Assembly (NCBI GenBank): GCA_022419385.1
Contig: JAJUBI010000002.1
Coordinates: 992,001 to 1,056,000, forward strand
Length of the DNA: 64,000 nucleotides
Direction of reading: 5' to 3'
Origin: Paraconiothyrium sp. Pb-2020
Lineage: Eukaryota > Ascomycota > Dothideomycetes > Pleosporales > Didymosphaeriaceae
Below the pieces are notes generated by a model. It was not told the DNA's origin, did no database searches, and worked only from the letters and a program-made list of their open reading frames with translations. This document shows positions 44,930 through 55,447 of the stretch, piece after piece (position 1 is the stretch's first letter; each line of letters opens with the position of its first letter). Both the position numbers and the translations under genes were made by a program.

Positions 44930-46634
44930 TCAGATCTCGATATCAAGCCCGATATCCATGGACGCGATGATATCGTCGTCCATCTTCGGCTTCCTGAATG
45001 TGGGCAAACCCTTCCGCTCTGTCTTCTCCTTCTTCTTCACCTCGCCCTCTGGCTTCGGTGTCCCCTCTTTCGGCACACTGCTGGCCCTTGAGCTGCCGCC
45101 ATCGAAGAGATCATCGACCGACAGTAAGTCTTTCTTCGCTTCCTCGGCCATTCGCTTCTCCTCCTCAGCCTTCTTCCGCCTGGCCTCATCTTCAGCGCGT
45201 TTTCGGGCCTTCATCTTCTCCTTTCGCTCCTCGAGCTGCACTTTGCGGATGCGTTCACGCTCGGCTTCGCGGTTCTTCCGGTTGAGTTCGGCGAGGCGGT
45301 TTGCGGCTGCTTCAGACTGTGTGGGAATACGGGGCGCGGCTTCCTCTCCCCGGTCGCGATGCAGGAGGTGTGCATATTTGTTGGATTTCTGGATGCGCGC
45401 ATTGATGTCATCGTCGGTCCAGAAGCGGTTCTCGAAGGCCTTGATCTCTTCGATCTTCCTCGCTACGTGGGACTGCGTGGGCAATTTGGCGCTAGCTTCC
45501 GCAAGTGCTTGTCGGTATGCGTCGAAATCGGCGTCAGTGAAGCGCTGATTGGAAAGATATTGAAACTGATACTCCTTCTGAGTGGAGCCGTGCTTACAGA
45601 TCACGTATTGATCTGTTGCGATGCGCTGACCGTTCTTGCCCTCGAAAACGTATGGTTTGCCTGCTTGGAATCCTGTGCGGGGTTAGCTAGTATCCAAACA
45701 GTAGAGTTGGTAGAGCATACCCTTGATCTGCGCCATCTTGTAGATGGTCCTGCCCTGGGCTTGTCCGAAGCCAACGCGGCCAAAAGCGCCACTCATAGCC
45801 TCTTCGAAGCCCGGCCAGAAACAGACCTTCGAGAAGAAGCCTCGTCCGATGCGGATGGACTCGACGTCCCGCAAGGTGACAGGCAGATCTTCGCGGACGG
45901 TAGACTTGTGCTCAGTGTCCCAATCGACATCTTCTTCTCCCTCGGCGTCGACATCTGAGCCGCCATCTCTGCCAGGGGAATCTGACCGCCGGCGGTCAGT
46001 ACGGCGATCAGAGTCGCGCTGGCGCTGCTGGCCTTTCTGCTCGCGGGCGGCCGTGTATGCGTCGAGTGCGGCGTTCCTCTTCGGCTTCACCTGCCTGCTG
46101 CTCTTGCGAGAGTCCTCCGGCTCTTCAGAGTCAGCCTTCCTCTTTCGGTTATTCATGGCCGCGCGCTTCTGCAGCTCAGCTTGGAAGTTGGTCCTGCTGA
46201 TCTCTTCCGCCCGCTGACCTAGTATCTCCTCGCGCTCGAGTTGTGACATGTTCATGATTCTCTGCTTATCTCTCTGGTCGATGAATTGGCCTTCGAGCGG
46301 GTACAGCACGCCGGCGTCGCGCGCTGGGGGTTCGTCATCGCGGTCTGAGTCCGACTCGTCCATGTCGCCAGAGCCGAGTGAGTTGGGTGATGAGGCGGCA
46401 ACTGATGAGCTGGGTGGCGTTAACGACATGTTGGCAGGAGAAAGAGAAAGGAGAGGGGCGCGAGGGGTTGCACTTGAATGCGACGCAGCGGAAGGCATAG
46501 AAATGAGCAGCAAGCAGAAAGACTTGTCAGCTAAGCGCAAGTGAAAGGGAAACTCACGCTTCGCCTTCCTCGATGTCGACCTCCTCGTCACCGCCAGCGA
46601 GGGCGAGGAGCTCGTCGTCGAAATCGTCAGACAT
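44930..46634 (-). CDS. RTF1: RTF1, Plus3-domain subunit of the PAF1 elongation complex
   Basis: Couples RNA polymerase II elongation to histone H2B ubiquitination. Exons (minus) 46634-46558, 46409-45721, 45672-44930; 502 aa. The N-terminus starts MSDDFDDELLALAGGDEE, typical of Rtf1, followed by an acidic Ser-rich segment. The central region holds FIDQRDKQRIMNMSQLEREE and ILGQRAEEI, then a Lys/Arg-rich linker. The Plus3 domain starts at VTLRDVESIRIGRGFFSKVC and includes GRVGFGQAQGRTIYKMAQIK and FEGKNGQRIATDQYVI. Long charged coiled coils follow (AANRLAELNRKNREAERERI). The first acceptor is uncertain: both CCCAG at 46410 and TCAAG about 60 bp upstream are in phase; the former was chosen as the better consensus. 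Divergent from COQ7 with 352 bp between starts. Confidence 0.92.
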
Positions 46635-46986
46635 GATGATTGTAAAACGAGGTAATGCGAAGTGGTGATTATAGAAATGCGGCGATGGCGCGCGTTCCGG
46701 AGGTCGGGCGGGCGACAGATAAAGCGGGTGTGGAAGGAGAAAGAGGGCTGTCGGTTTGGGGGGTGGGAGTGCGTGTTACTTTAAAGAGATACGCGGTGGC
46801 CCAGCCCCAAAGTGCTGAGGATTGCACGGACCCCTTTAGTAGCGCGGCGCGATTCGGGTGACGTGACTTGCGGTGGGCGTGGGTCACTTTTTGGTCGTCG
46901 CCTCATCGATTCACTTTCGCCCACCTGTACATTCACACTGCTCTTAGTGAGCATCTTTCGTTCCGCAATCGAGTTTTTTAGACAAT
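46635..46986. promoter_or_regulatory. Divergent promoter between RTF1 and COQ7
   Basis: 352 bp between start codons of divergently transcribed genes. A pyrimidine-rich segment precedes the COQ7 start. No TATA box is evident. Confidence 0.55.
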
Positions 46987-47808
46987 ATGTCGTCCGCATT
47001 CCTTCCCACACGATCATTGACTCGCGCCGCCGTCCGCAGCACCCAGCATTCCGTCTCCGAGTTCACCGTCCCTTGTACCGTCGCTCGTGCACGAAGGCGC
47101 ATTCACTCCACACCCTCAAATCCAGTCCAGTCCTCCCCAAAGAAACTCTCGGTAGCAGCAACAATACCACACGACCATACCGAACCGTCCGATGTTACCA
47201 CACCCATTGACAATGTCCCCGCCACACCCATAAAACCGCTCTCCCAGGAACAGCGCGACTTCCTGGACTCTGCGCTGCGCGTAAATCAAGCCGGCGAACT
47301 CGCTGCAGTCTTGATATACAGCGCGCAAACACCGCCCTTGCTCCGCGCGCATCCACACTTAAAAGGACTCATGAAGCACATGCACGACCAAGAAGTCGGC
47401 CACTTCCACTACTTCAACTCGATACTCGCAAAGCACCGCATACGCCCCACAGCCATGTACCCCGTTTGGCACGCCGCTGCCACCGTCCTTGGGTGGGGCA
47501 CAGCAGTCATGGGAAGGGAAGCTGCAATGGCGTGTACTGAGGCAGTTGAGACGGAAATCGGGACGCATTACAATGAGCAGGTCCGCGTATTACTAGACTG
47601 GGCGGATAAGCTGGAAGCACGGGGCGAGACACTGGGTGAGGAGTTGACAGTACTGATCAAGGAGTTGAGGCGGATACGAGATGAGGAGTTAGAGCATTTG
47701 GATCATGCGGTCGAGAACGATAGCAAGGAGGCGAAGCCTTATGAGCTGTTGACGAATGTCATAAGAGGAGGCTGTCGGACAGCGATTTGGATTAGCGAGA
47801 AAGTGTAA
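46987..47808 (+). CDS. COQ7: 5-demethoxyubiquinone hydroxylase, mitochondrial
   Basis: Di-iron hydroxylase that performs the penultimate step of coenzyme Q synthesis, on the matrix face of the inner membrane; works in the same pathway as COQ5 at 5.5 kb. Single exon, 273 aa. About 80 N-terminal residues form a Ser/Thr/Arg-rich mitochondrial leader (MSSAFLPTRSLTRAAVRSTQ). The two four-helix-bundle repeats show the metal ligands: RVNQAGELAAVLIY (Glu), MHDQEVGHFHYF (Glu and His), EAVETEIGTHYNEQ (Glu) and RDEELEHLDHA (Glu and His). The end, RGGCRTAIWISEKV, matches the conserved family C-terminus. Divergent from RTF1. Confidence 0.96.
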   Translation: MSSAFLPTRSLTRAAVRSTQHSVSEFTVPCTVARARRRIHSTPSNPVQSSPKKLSVAATIPHDHTEPSDVTTPIDNVPATPIKPLSQEQRDFLDSALRVNQAGELAAVLIYSAQTPPLLRAHPHLKGLMKHMHDQEVGHFHYFNSILAKHRIRPTAMYPVWHAAATVLGWGTAVMGREAAMACTEAVETEIGTHYNEQVRVLLDWADKLEARGETLGEELTVLIKELRRIRDEELEHLDHAVENDSKEAKPYELLTNVIRGGCRTAIWISEKV

Positions 47809-48459
47809 GATTATAGTTGTGTATTTGTATCGCGATATGTTGTAAGATACTTGGGTATAGACCACACAATTCTGTATGATTACGTTTTACGGCGATGAAC
47901 ACCGAAAGGCTTTTGTAGTTGACGAACGAACATGTGTCAAATTCGTGAAAGATAGAGTTTCCATAAACACAATCACGGGGGTTGCCGCCGTATACACCGT
48001 ACACGCCGTATTCCGTACATTTACCGTATCCTGTAAATATACGGTATATATACGGTATCTGTAAATAATGTAACTACTGCGTTTTCTTTTGTATCTATTT
48101 GTATATTTGATGTTACTCGTGTCTGTACGCCCTGTACATCTAATCCACGTGTTCTGTAGGAAGAGTACTCAGAGGATGCTGGGGTCCCGCTACCTGTAAA
48201 TCTTGGATATCCCGTATCTGTAAATCCGTAATTGTACGGCAAATACCGTATCCGGACATTTTGAAAATGCAAGGTTTGTACATTGTGTACTTTTACATCT
48301 GCTCAATTCTTTACTTTGGCACGACATATCACATTCATTCCAGGCTAGGATTGATCAAAAAGATAATATCATTTCCGTATATCACGGTACAGTACGCTCA
48401 ACACACGCCTCGTTATCCCGTATCCACGCTGTCAACTCCAATGCCAAACCAAAAGAACC
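47809..48459. other. Convergent intergenic region containing a motif-rich AT segment
   Basis: 651 bp between COQ7 and MRC1 stops. No gene; the central part holds the repeat described separately. Confidence 0.6.
47990..48256. repeat. Degenerate repeat of CTGTAAAT and CCGTAT/ATACGG motifs
   Basis: CTGTAAAT occurs four times (48031, 48059, 48194, 48218), interleaved with many CCGTA and TACGG units. At 48023-48045 ACCGTAT and ATACGGT form an inverted repeat around CCTGTAAAT, able to fold as a 7-bp hairpin. Possibly the remains of a minisatellite, or paired 3'-end signals of two convergent genes. Confidence 0.6.
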
Positions 48460-51400
48460 CTACTCAAACCCGCCACCCAATCTACTAAGCACACTCCTCT
48501 TTCCTCTCGCCATCCCCGCCTTCTTCTTTAAAGCCTCCTTCCTCCTCCCCTCCACCTTCTCCAGAACAGCCCTCCTCTCCGCCTCCCTAGCCTGAGCATG
48601 GATGTTGCTCTTACCCGTACCTCCTCTCCTCACGCCGCCTTCGCTGCTCTTCACCATTGAAGAAGTTGACCGCTCAGATGCCGCAGAGAGATTACTAGTA
48701 GCCCGACGGATCAGAGACGGCACGCGGAATCCTCCCACACTCCCGGCAGACGGTGCCTGGAATGCCATGTTTGAAGTGGTGGACGATTCGGTGGCTAGTG
48801 ATGGGGTCCGCGAGAGGCGGTTTGTGACAATGCGCTCCTTGCGAGTGACGATAGAGGATTCGTCTTCTGAGTCGGAGAGGGAGATGTATTGGGAGTCCGG
48901 GACGACGTCGCGCGGGTCTTCGAGGAGTTCGGCTACGGAGTCTTTGATGTCAGCTGCGGAGATGGGACGGCGTGTCATGGCGTCTGCTGCCGCCGTCCTT
49001 CGCAGATGCGGTGGCGGGCGATTTTCCTTCTCTTGGAAATCTACTCCCGGTGACTTGCGCTTGAGGGGGTTCATGGGTGTATCGGCGATTTGCGAGTCTG
49101 GAACGACAGATGCCTCTTTTACTTCTTGCTTCTCCTCATCAGACTGAGAAGCTGAATTGGCGGTTGGCTCTTCAGGATGATCCAGAAATTCGAGATCAGA
49201 GTCGTCCGAGTGGTCCATGATCGTGGCGAAGAACGCTTTGCGCTTGGGATTCTCGGCCATCTTGCCGATCACTTGGTCCTGCTTCAGGGCGCGGAACATC
49301 TGGTCGAATTCCCGCTGCTTCTTTCGCTTGCGCATCTCCAGCTCGTCTTCAGAGTCGGACATATCGAAGGCATCGCCTACACCTCGTCTGCGAAAGGCAC
49401 CAGTCTGGAGGTCCTTGTAGATTTTTGCCACGCTTGCGTCGTGCTCCTTGCGTGCTTTATCACTACCTTTGGTTAGTGAAGACTTAGCTTCTTGTGGTGT
49501 GGAAACTTACGCAAACAAGGCGGCGATCTTCCGTTCATCGACCTTGATATTGCTCGTATCGATCATCTTAGCGAGATCCGCGTCCTCTTCTCCGCTATCT
49601 TCGTCACTAGCGCCTCCGAGACCCTTGTATTCATCGTCGGATTCATAGGCCTGTTCATCGAGATGTTCTCTCGCTACGCTGGTCTTCTTGTTGAAGTTGT
49701 CAATCTTCTTTTGTTTCTTGGCTGCTTTCTTGAGGAAGCTGAAGGCATCCTCAGTCGCCGGTTTACCGATCTCAGCTTCAGCCTCGGATGCCGAGAAAAC
49801 GTTTTCGTTGTCAACATCCGATAGTACTACCGGAGCCTCTTTGTATCTCCTGCTGAGCTTGCCCTTACGTCGTGCGATGGGAGATTCTGCGACGGGCAGC
49901 AAAACAGTATCTACGGTGGACTGTGGCGGCACAAGACCAGCAGGTGAGCGAGAAAGCAGGAAGCCAGCATCTTGAGTGGGTTCTGGAACTTCTGAGGCTT
50001 GTGTGTGGGAGAAAAGAGATGTCTCTTCCATCAATTGGCTGATACCTAGACTCATAGGGGGAAGAGAGCCATCCTGAGTGGACTCCTGTTGAAAGGCTGC
50101 AGTCTGGCTGTTGGGCACAACAATGTTATCATTTTGGCTGAAACTGGGCTGGCTGTCAGGTAGACTGCGAAGGAAGTCGATAGAGTCCTGCTCGGGCTCT
50201 TCAGGAAGGGCCTGATCGGCTTGGGTATCTACGTCCAGATGGGCCATTGTGCCTGCGAAGGCTTGAGTAAGGCCTATTGCTGGTGCTGCATTCCCGAAAC
50301 CGAATGCGGCCATGGTATCATCCTGGGTAACCACTTGTGTGGGAGAGCCATTAAGCTGCACCGTGCTCTCCTCATCCTCGTCGTCGTCATCATCGTCGAC
50401 GACGACCTTGCGAGTGCGCTTTGCAGGTGCTTTACGCACAGCAGCTTGTGGCTCCGCGTCCAGCATATCGTCATCTTCGCAATTCTGTGGCTCTTCAATG
50501 GCTTGATGTCGTCCCTCCTCGTCATCTTCATCAGCCATCGCGTCGATCAAAGTATTTGCAGAATCAAGTTCCACTTCTTCGGGAATGTCTTCCTCGTCTT
50601 CAGCATCGTCAGGCTCCTGTTCGTCGTCTGCCTCTTCATCCTCAGAACCAGAAAGCTCGAGCTCTACTTCATCGGCATGCTTCGGGTCCTCGGCAGCATC
50701 TTCATCTTCACTCACTACGTAGTCCTCGTCTTCTTCATCGCTTGAAGCTAGGCCATCTCCCATCTCGCCATTCTTCTTCGCAAGCTCCCGCTCCCGCTTA
50801 GCCAGTTTGAGATCCTTTTCTTTCTCCTTCTCAAACTGCGCCACGAGATCTTCAATCTCCATTTGGCGCTTCTCCTTCTCTTCTTCAGTCTCGATAATGA
50901 TCCCCTTTGCGCGAAGCATTTCGATCTTCTCCTGTCTCTCCTTTTGAGCTTGCTGGCGAGCCTTCTGAAAGAGGCTACTTTGAAGTTGAACCATATTCAT
51001 TGTCCTCTTACCTTTGAGACCCTTCTTACCAGGCGAGGTAAGCTGAGCAAGATGCCGAAGATGTAGTAAGGACGAGCTCTCTCGTTCCTTCTTCGCTGGG
51101 AGCTTGTCGAAGACCGGAAAGCGACTCTTCGGTTTCGCAACCTGAAGCTCATCCTCTGAGTCGTCGAGATCTACCATGATCTCCGAAGTGGGTTTGTTCG
51201 GTTCTACGTGGCCGTTTTGCGCAGTCACTGATCGTGACAGTTGCATCATCTGGTTTGGTGGGAGGTGCTCGAATTCTGGGGCGCGGCCTTTGCCTTTGTC
51301 GGCTTTCGTCGGCGCTGCAATTTTCATTTCTTGTCCTGTTATGGCCTCATGTTCCCTTGGCGCATCTTCAAAGCTTGGTGGGCTTGTGGGTGGTGTGGTG

Positions 51401-52455
51401 TCGCGAGGTTGAACAACCTCAACATCGGAAGTTGCAGGCACCGAGCTGGTCTCTGGGGTTGGAAGACTTGTCGGTTCAGAGTCTTCAAGACTCTGATTGA
51501 AACCAAATTTCGCAAACAGGTCTTTCGTGCCATATCTCTTCTTCGTCTTAGCCTGGTGGGTGAGCTGCATGTTCCGGACAATGCGTTGTTGATCTCGAGC
51601 CATGGCTTCCAACGCCTTTTTACCAGCTTTACGAGTGGGTTTAGCAAGCTGTGTAAGTCGTCTGCTGCCTTCTCCATCTGAATTACTACCAGGATCTTGA
51701 TCTCCCTGTCGAGGGGTCTTTGTGCGTCGTTGCTTTTCTTCCGAGCGTTTAGCCAACCTTTCAGCGCGTATTCGTTCGACTCGTTGCTGGAAGTCGTTGT
51801 TGCGACCAAGTGTTGATCGCTCTGAAGCATCATCAAGTAGATTTGCGTCACGCGTTGGGCTCTTAACGGGCGATGAGTCCGGTGTGACAAATAGTCCAAG
51901 AGAGGGCTGACGTGACCTTGCGCGAGGGGACAACAAAGTGGGAGAGCGGGTTTTTTCCGGTCGTGTCTGGAGCTTGCGAACGCGATTCGCGCGTACAGGC
52001 ACGTCATCTTCGTCCTCGCTGCTCACTGCAGCAGCGGTCACAACTTTATTCTGGGCGTTTTGAGTGGGCTTTGTGAGTCGGTGCTCCAAGCCCGTACTTG
52101 CTAGCAGTCGCTGCTTCATACGCTCGTACGCTCCTTGGCCGTTGTCTTCTTCCTCCTCACCACTGCTGCTGGCAGCCACTGGTTTCGCGGCAGCAAGACG
52201 TCGCTTCGTGCGTTCATAGGCATCCTCATCACTGTATCCCTGTTCCTCCTCCGATGAGCTGTGCGTTGCCTTCTGCTGCAACCGTGACAGGAGTCTCCCG
52301 GTCGTCCTCCGAACGAGTGCTTCGTCTTCGTCTGAATCGGATTCGCTCTCTGCGAGTTTGGAAAGCGCGTTGATAGCGGCTGGATGTTGTATTGAATGCG
52401 CGGTATTAGGTGAGGTGCTTTGTTGAGCTTCGGTGGAGCTCATAGCTGCCGCCAT
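48460..52455 (-). CDS. MRC1: MRC1/Claspin-like mediator of the replication checkpoint
   Basis: Adaptor that couples replication-fork progression to checkpoint-kinase activation. Ex 1 52455-49511, ex 2 49462-48460 (minus), separated by a 48-bp intron; 1315 aa. Highly charged and mostly disordered, with many SQ/TQ phosphorylation sites (for example DTQADQ, PDSQ, ESTQDG) and SDSE-type acidic tracts. The Mrc1-like domain is around residues 600-720 (TMNMVQLQSSLFQKARQQAQ, KGIIIETEEEKEKRQMEIED). Conserved blocks near the intron read EQAYESDDEYKGLGGASDED and MIDTSNIKVDERKIAALFAD. The C-terminal exon carries RKKQREFDQMFRALKQDQVI and FFATIMDHSDDSDLEFL, features of Mrc1 orthologues. The open frame begins at a non-ATG codon 21 bp further upstream; 52455 is the first ATG. 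Confidence 0.93.
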
Positions 52456-52894
52456 ACTGTTTGTTACGCGCGTCAACTATCTGGGTGTTGGACGCGGTGC
52501 TGCGTGAAAGGACGATGGTATGCAAATTCGATATAAATCACATGCAGCAATTTGCCAATTGACGACAGAGAAAGTAATGTTTGAATGTGTTATTGGAAAT
52601 CTGGCAGTATAGCAATTGGAGAAGGCGGGGATCGGCTTTGGCTGATGGAAGCTAGCACTACGCGACTGCGAATACGCGACTTGTCGCGGCGTTTTCGCGA
52701 ACGCGTTTGGCCGAAAGCGCACCAGCCACAAGTGGCTCAACTATGTGGTCATCTCCACCATCACTCTCCTATCGCACATACTTGTGTCAAGATGTACATC
52801 AGCTACTAAATACCAGAATTCCTGTAGTTAGATACGCGATAACGTGTCCTAGGGTAAGACGTACAATGGTGTGAGCCCAGGGTTTTTGGCTTGA
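52456..52894. other. Promoter of MRC1
   Basis: 439 bp upstream of MRC1; nothing else recognised. Confidence 0.5.
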
Positions 52895-53223
52895 AAGCCT
52901 ACCGAGCCAGCCGGTACACAAACGCCGACACCATCAGCGGGCTTCCTGGGTATTCCGAACGTTCATGACAGGCACAAGATCGACGAGACGTCCCTCTACG
53001 ATCTCCACGAATGCCCAGCAGAGCTGATCGATATCCCTTTGAAACGTTACGCCGCCCGCAAGCCTTCGCATAAAGTCTCATATGCGAGCCTCCTGGACGC
53101 GTTGTCGCGGCTCAGATCAAGCACGCTCATATCATGCCCAACGACGCTTCTACGAAAGTGACGTTTCCACATTCGCAGATTGCGCCGATTGCGACCGTGG
53201 AAGCTCGGACTTCATGGTGGTGA
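52895..53223 (+). pseudogene. Coding remnant of unknown family
   Basis: A frame open from 52895 reads KPTEPAGTQTPTPSAGFLGI, NVHDRHKIDETSLYDLHECP and AELIDIPLKRYAARKPSHK, which looks like genuine protein. It is preceded by a TGA in the same frame. Around 53090 the better-looking reading shifts by minus one base to EPPGRVVAAQIKHAHIMPND and STKVTFPHSQIAPIATVEAR, then stops at 53221-53223. No start, no splice sites, and no family recognised. Probably the relic of a larger gene. Confidence 0.4.
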
Positions 53224-53298
53224 GGTTGGTTTGGGTGCTACGTTGATCAACGCGTGTTTCTTGAAACATCTAGAGGTGTTCCAATGACGTTCGTTAAT

Positions 53299-54100
53299 TT
53301 ATCGTAGGACCCTAAATCGTTCGTTGTTCATGCGCTCGTTCCCATTTATGGTCAAGTAAACGACGCCGTTCAATTCACCAAGGTCTTGGTGAGAGAACAG
53401 AGCTTGCCTTATAGAAACGTGTTCGACTTTGCTAATCTTATCGTTGTCGGAACTGGCCGTTCCAGCCCAAAGCGGACTCTCTTCGCTCCGTAGGATGGCT
53501 ATAGTCTCCGCTTTCCTACTTCTGTAACGAAGGATGAGCTTCTCTTTGTGCAGCGAACGGGTTCCCCAAGAATGTACTGAACAGCTCAATTCGTGTAGTT
53601 GGACTAGCCAATACCGCAGCATCACACGTACGGACTGTAGTAAGCTCAAGGCGATCATTCTCTACATGAACATAGCTGAGAATTTGGCCGATATCCTCGT
53701 ATCTGGAGGAAAGCACTCCCAGCTGAGGTAATAGATTCTCTATGCCCGGACACCTCGATGATTCTGGCCCACGTACGGCCCCGTCAGCATCTCGGAGAAT
53801 TGCAAGTTGTCCATCCAGCCTGCAGCGCTCCGCCTCTCTCTTAATTCCTACGCGGGCTCCTCTCCGCAGTGGCGTTACTTCCGGCGTGCCTACTTACGGA
53901 TTGATGTTACCGAACCGCAAAATCACTGCACGTTCGTGGTTCAGTCCGATGCTGTAACATCCCGAAAACTGGGAGATCAGCGCCAACGGGGCACTTTCAT
54001 CTTTCTCTTTTGCCGGATGTTTCGTTTTCATCATACGACCGCATCTACCGGCAACGCCAACCCCTGCACTGTGGGCGTTCATCAGGTCGGAAGTAGACAT
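53299..54100 (-). pseudogene. Coding remnant of unknown family, frameshifted
   Basis: A minus-strand reading LISQFSGCYSIGLNHERAVI, then LRFGNINP, is followed by a plausible 78-bp intron (53897-53820, GTAAGT...CTGCAG). The next segment reads LDGQLAILRDADGAVRGPES, IENLLPQLGVLSSRYEDIGQ and ATTRIELFSTFLGNPF-like sequence to a stop at about 53516. The continuation RSRKAETIAILRSEESPLWA and HQDLGELNGVVYLTINGNER lies in another frame and ends at 53299. The shift is plus one or minus two bases. Composition is protein-like, but I recognise no domain. Coding nature is judged by eye only. Confidence 0.4.
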
Positions 54101-55447
54101 TCCTTCCTGTTCTGGTCATCTCCTATAGGTATGCTGAAAATAGTATTTCTGTTCCGCTTACGTGCAGTTGAAACCTCGTAACCCCAGATGAAGGGCTAGC
54201 GCCAAGCCGAAAGCCAGGACCAATTGAACTTGCTTGTCGATAGGAACATATCCTAGAGAACCATCAAGCTACCGTTGACGCCATGCACAATTCCTTCCTT
54301 ATCTCGCTTTCATGGGGGATCTGCCGTGGAAAGGCCCTCCCGCAGGGTTACCGTGGACGCGATCACGAACACACGTGATGGCATGGCGATCTCTTACGCG
54401 TTAAACCGCGCAGCAAGCTCCACACGCGATGTCTTCGAGGGATGCATAACGAGCATTAAGTCTCTCAGATGGTATGCACGACTCCGAAGTGTTACGGGGA
54501 ATAACGACCAGTGATCTTTCCACTGGCGATTCTACTAAATGCGAGACGTAGCTTATGAGTCGTAGTCACGATATGTATGTCTTGAACCTCAGGAAACATC
54601 CAACTGGAACCGAGCGGAGCGATGAACACTGCAACCGGATACTACCAATCACCTCGATGGATTTTCTGATATAGAATTAAAGGTCTGTTAAGTGAAGCAA
54701 AACCAGCTTCACCAAGTCGTTGGGCACAAGCAAGCGAAGGCTCGAGATGCTGTTTGCGACAAATCCTCAGGCAACGAGAAACCTGATGCGGCGCTCTTAA
54801 GGCTGTGCTGAGAAGCTGAGGAAGTGCACGATGGTGTCTTCTTGTCGCCGACCGTGGGCGAGTAGAAGCGGCTCCACGTCCGGACTAGCGTGGTTTCATA
54901 GTTCTACCCCTGAGTTGAGCAACCGGCAGCCTTGGACGGTTCTCGAGGCCGGCGACGCCATCGCAGCCATTGTGGGATGAGGATCTGCAACGAAGCGCAT
55001 TGCGCGATCAGAGTCTTGTTGCGGGCTCGACAAGGCGCAATCAGACGCGGACTTTGAAGGCGCAAAGGATCTCGCGCGGTGTCGTGAGAGCCCCAACGCT
55101 TAGTCGTCGCATCCCTGTGCTAAATATACATAGCCCTGCGCACGGGGAGGGATGACAGCGTGCATGCCAAGCGGGTTTCATGGGCATCCCGATGAAACGG
55201 GTTATCCTCAAAACAAGAGCCATCCGCTCCGCCCGGGAGATTGGACGATCAATGACTTTCTGACGGGCTAAGATCCAAGCGCAGACCTCTGCAACCATCG
55301 ACAAAACCGCCGCTCCTTCTCGAACCATTCGAATCTGGGCACACGACTCTCCTTTTTTGCGACTCCAATATAACACCCGCCGAACCTGGCCTCTCCGCAG
55401 TCAATTTCCGGGATGAAATTGGAGTCTTTACGCGCCTTTTAGCAAAC
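54101..55447. other. Gene-poor decayed interval and promoter of C2H2 gene
   Basis: 1.35 kb. Short protein-like pieces on both strands (for example minus VQLVLAFGLALALHLGLRG near 54.2 kb; plus VTVDAITNTRDGMAISYALN near 54.35 kb) but no frame can be followed. The right end is the promoter of the C2H2 gene. Confidence 0.45.

Noticed and set aside
47990..48256. CRISPR-like or tandem-gene array
   Set aside because: Motifs are short, irregularly spaced and partly palindromic; there are no uniform repeats or spacers.
54134..54161. 28-bp GTAAGC...TTTCAG intron in the decayed interval
   Set aside because: Too short for a spliceosomal intron in fungi; the frame change there is better explained by decay.
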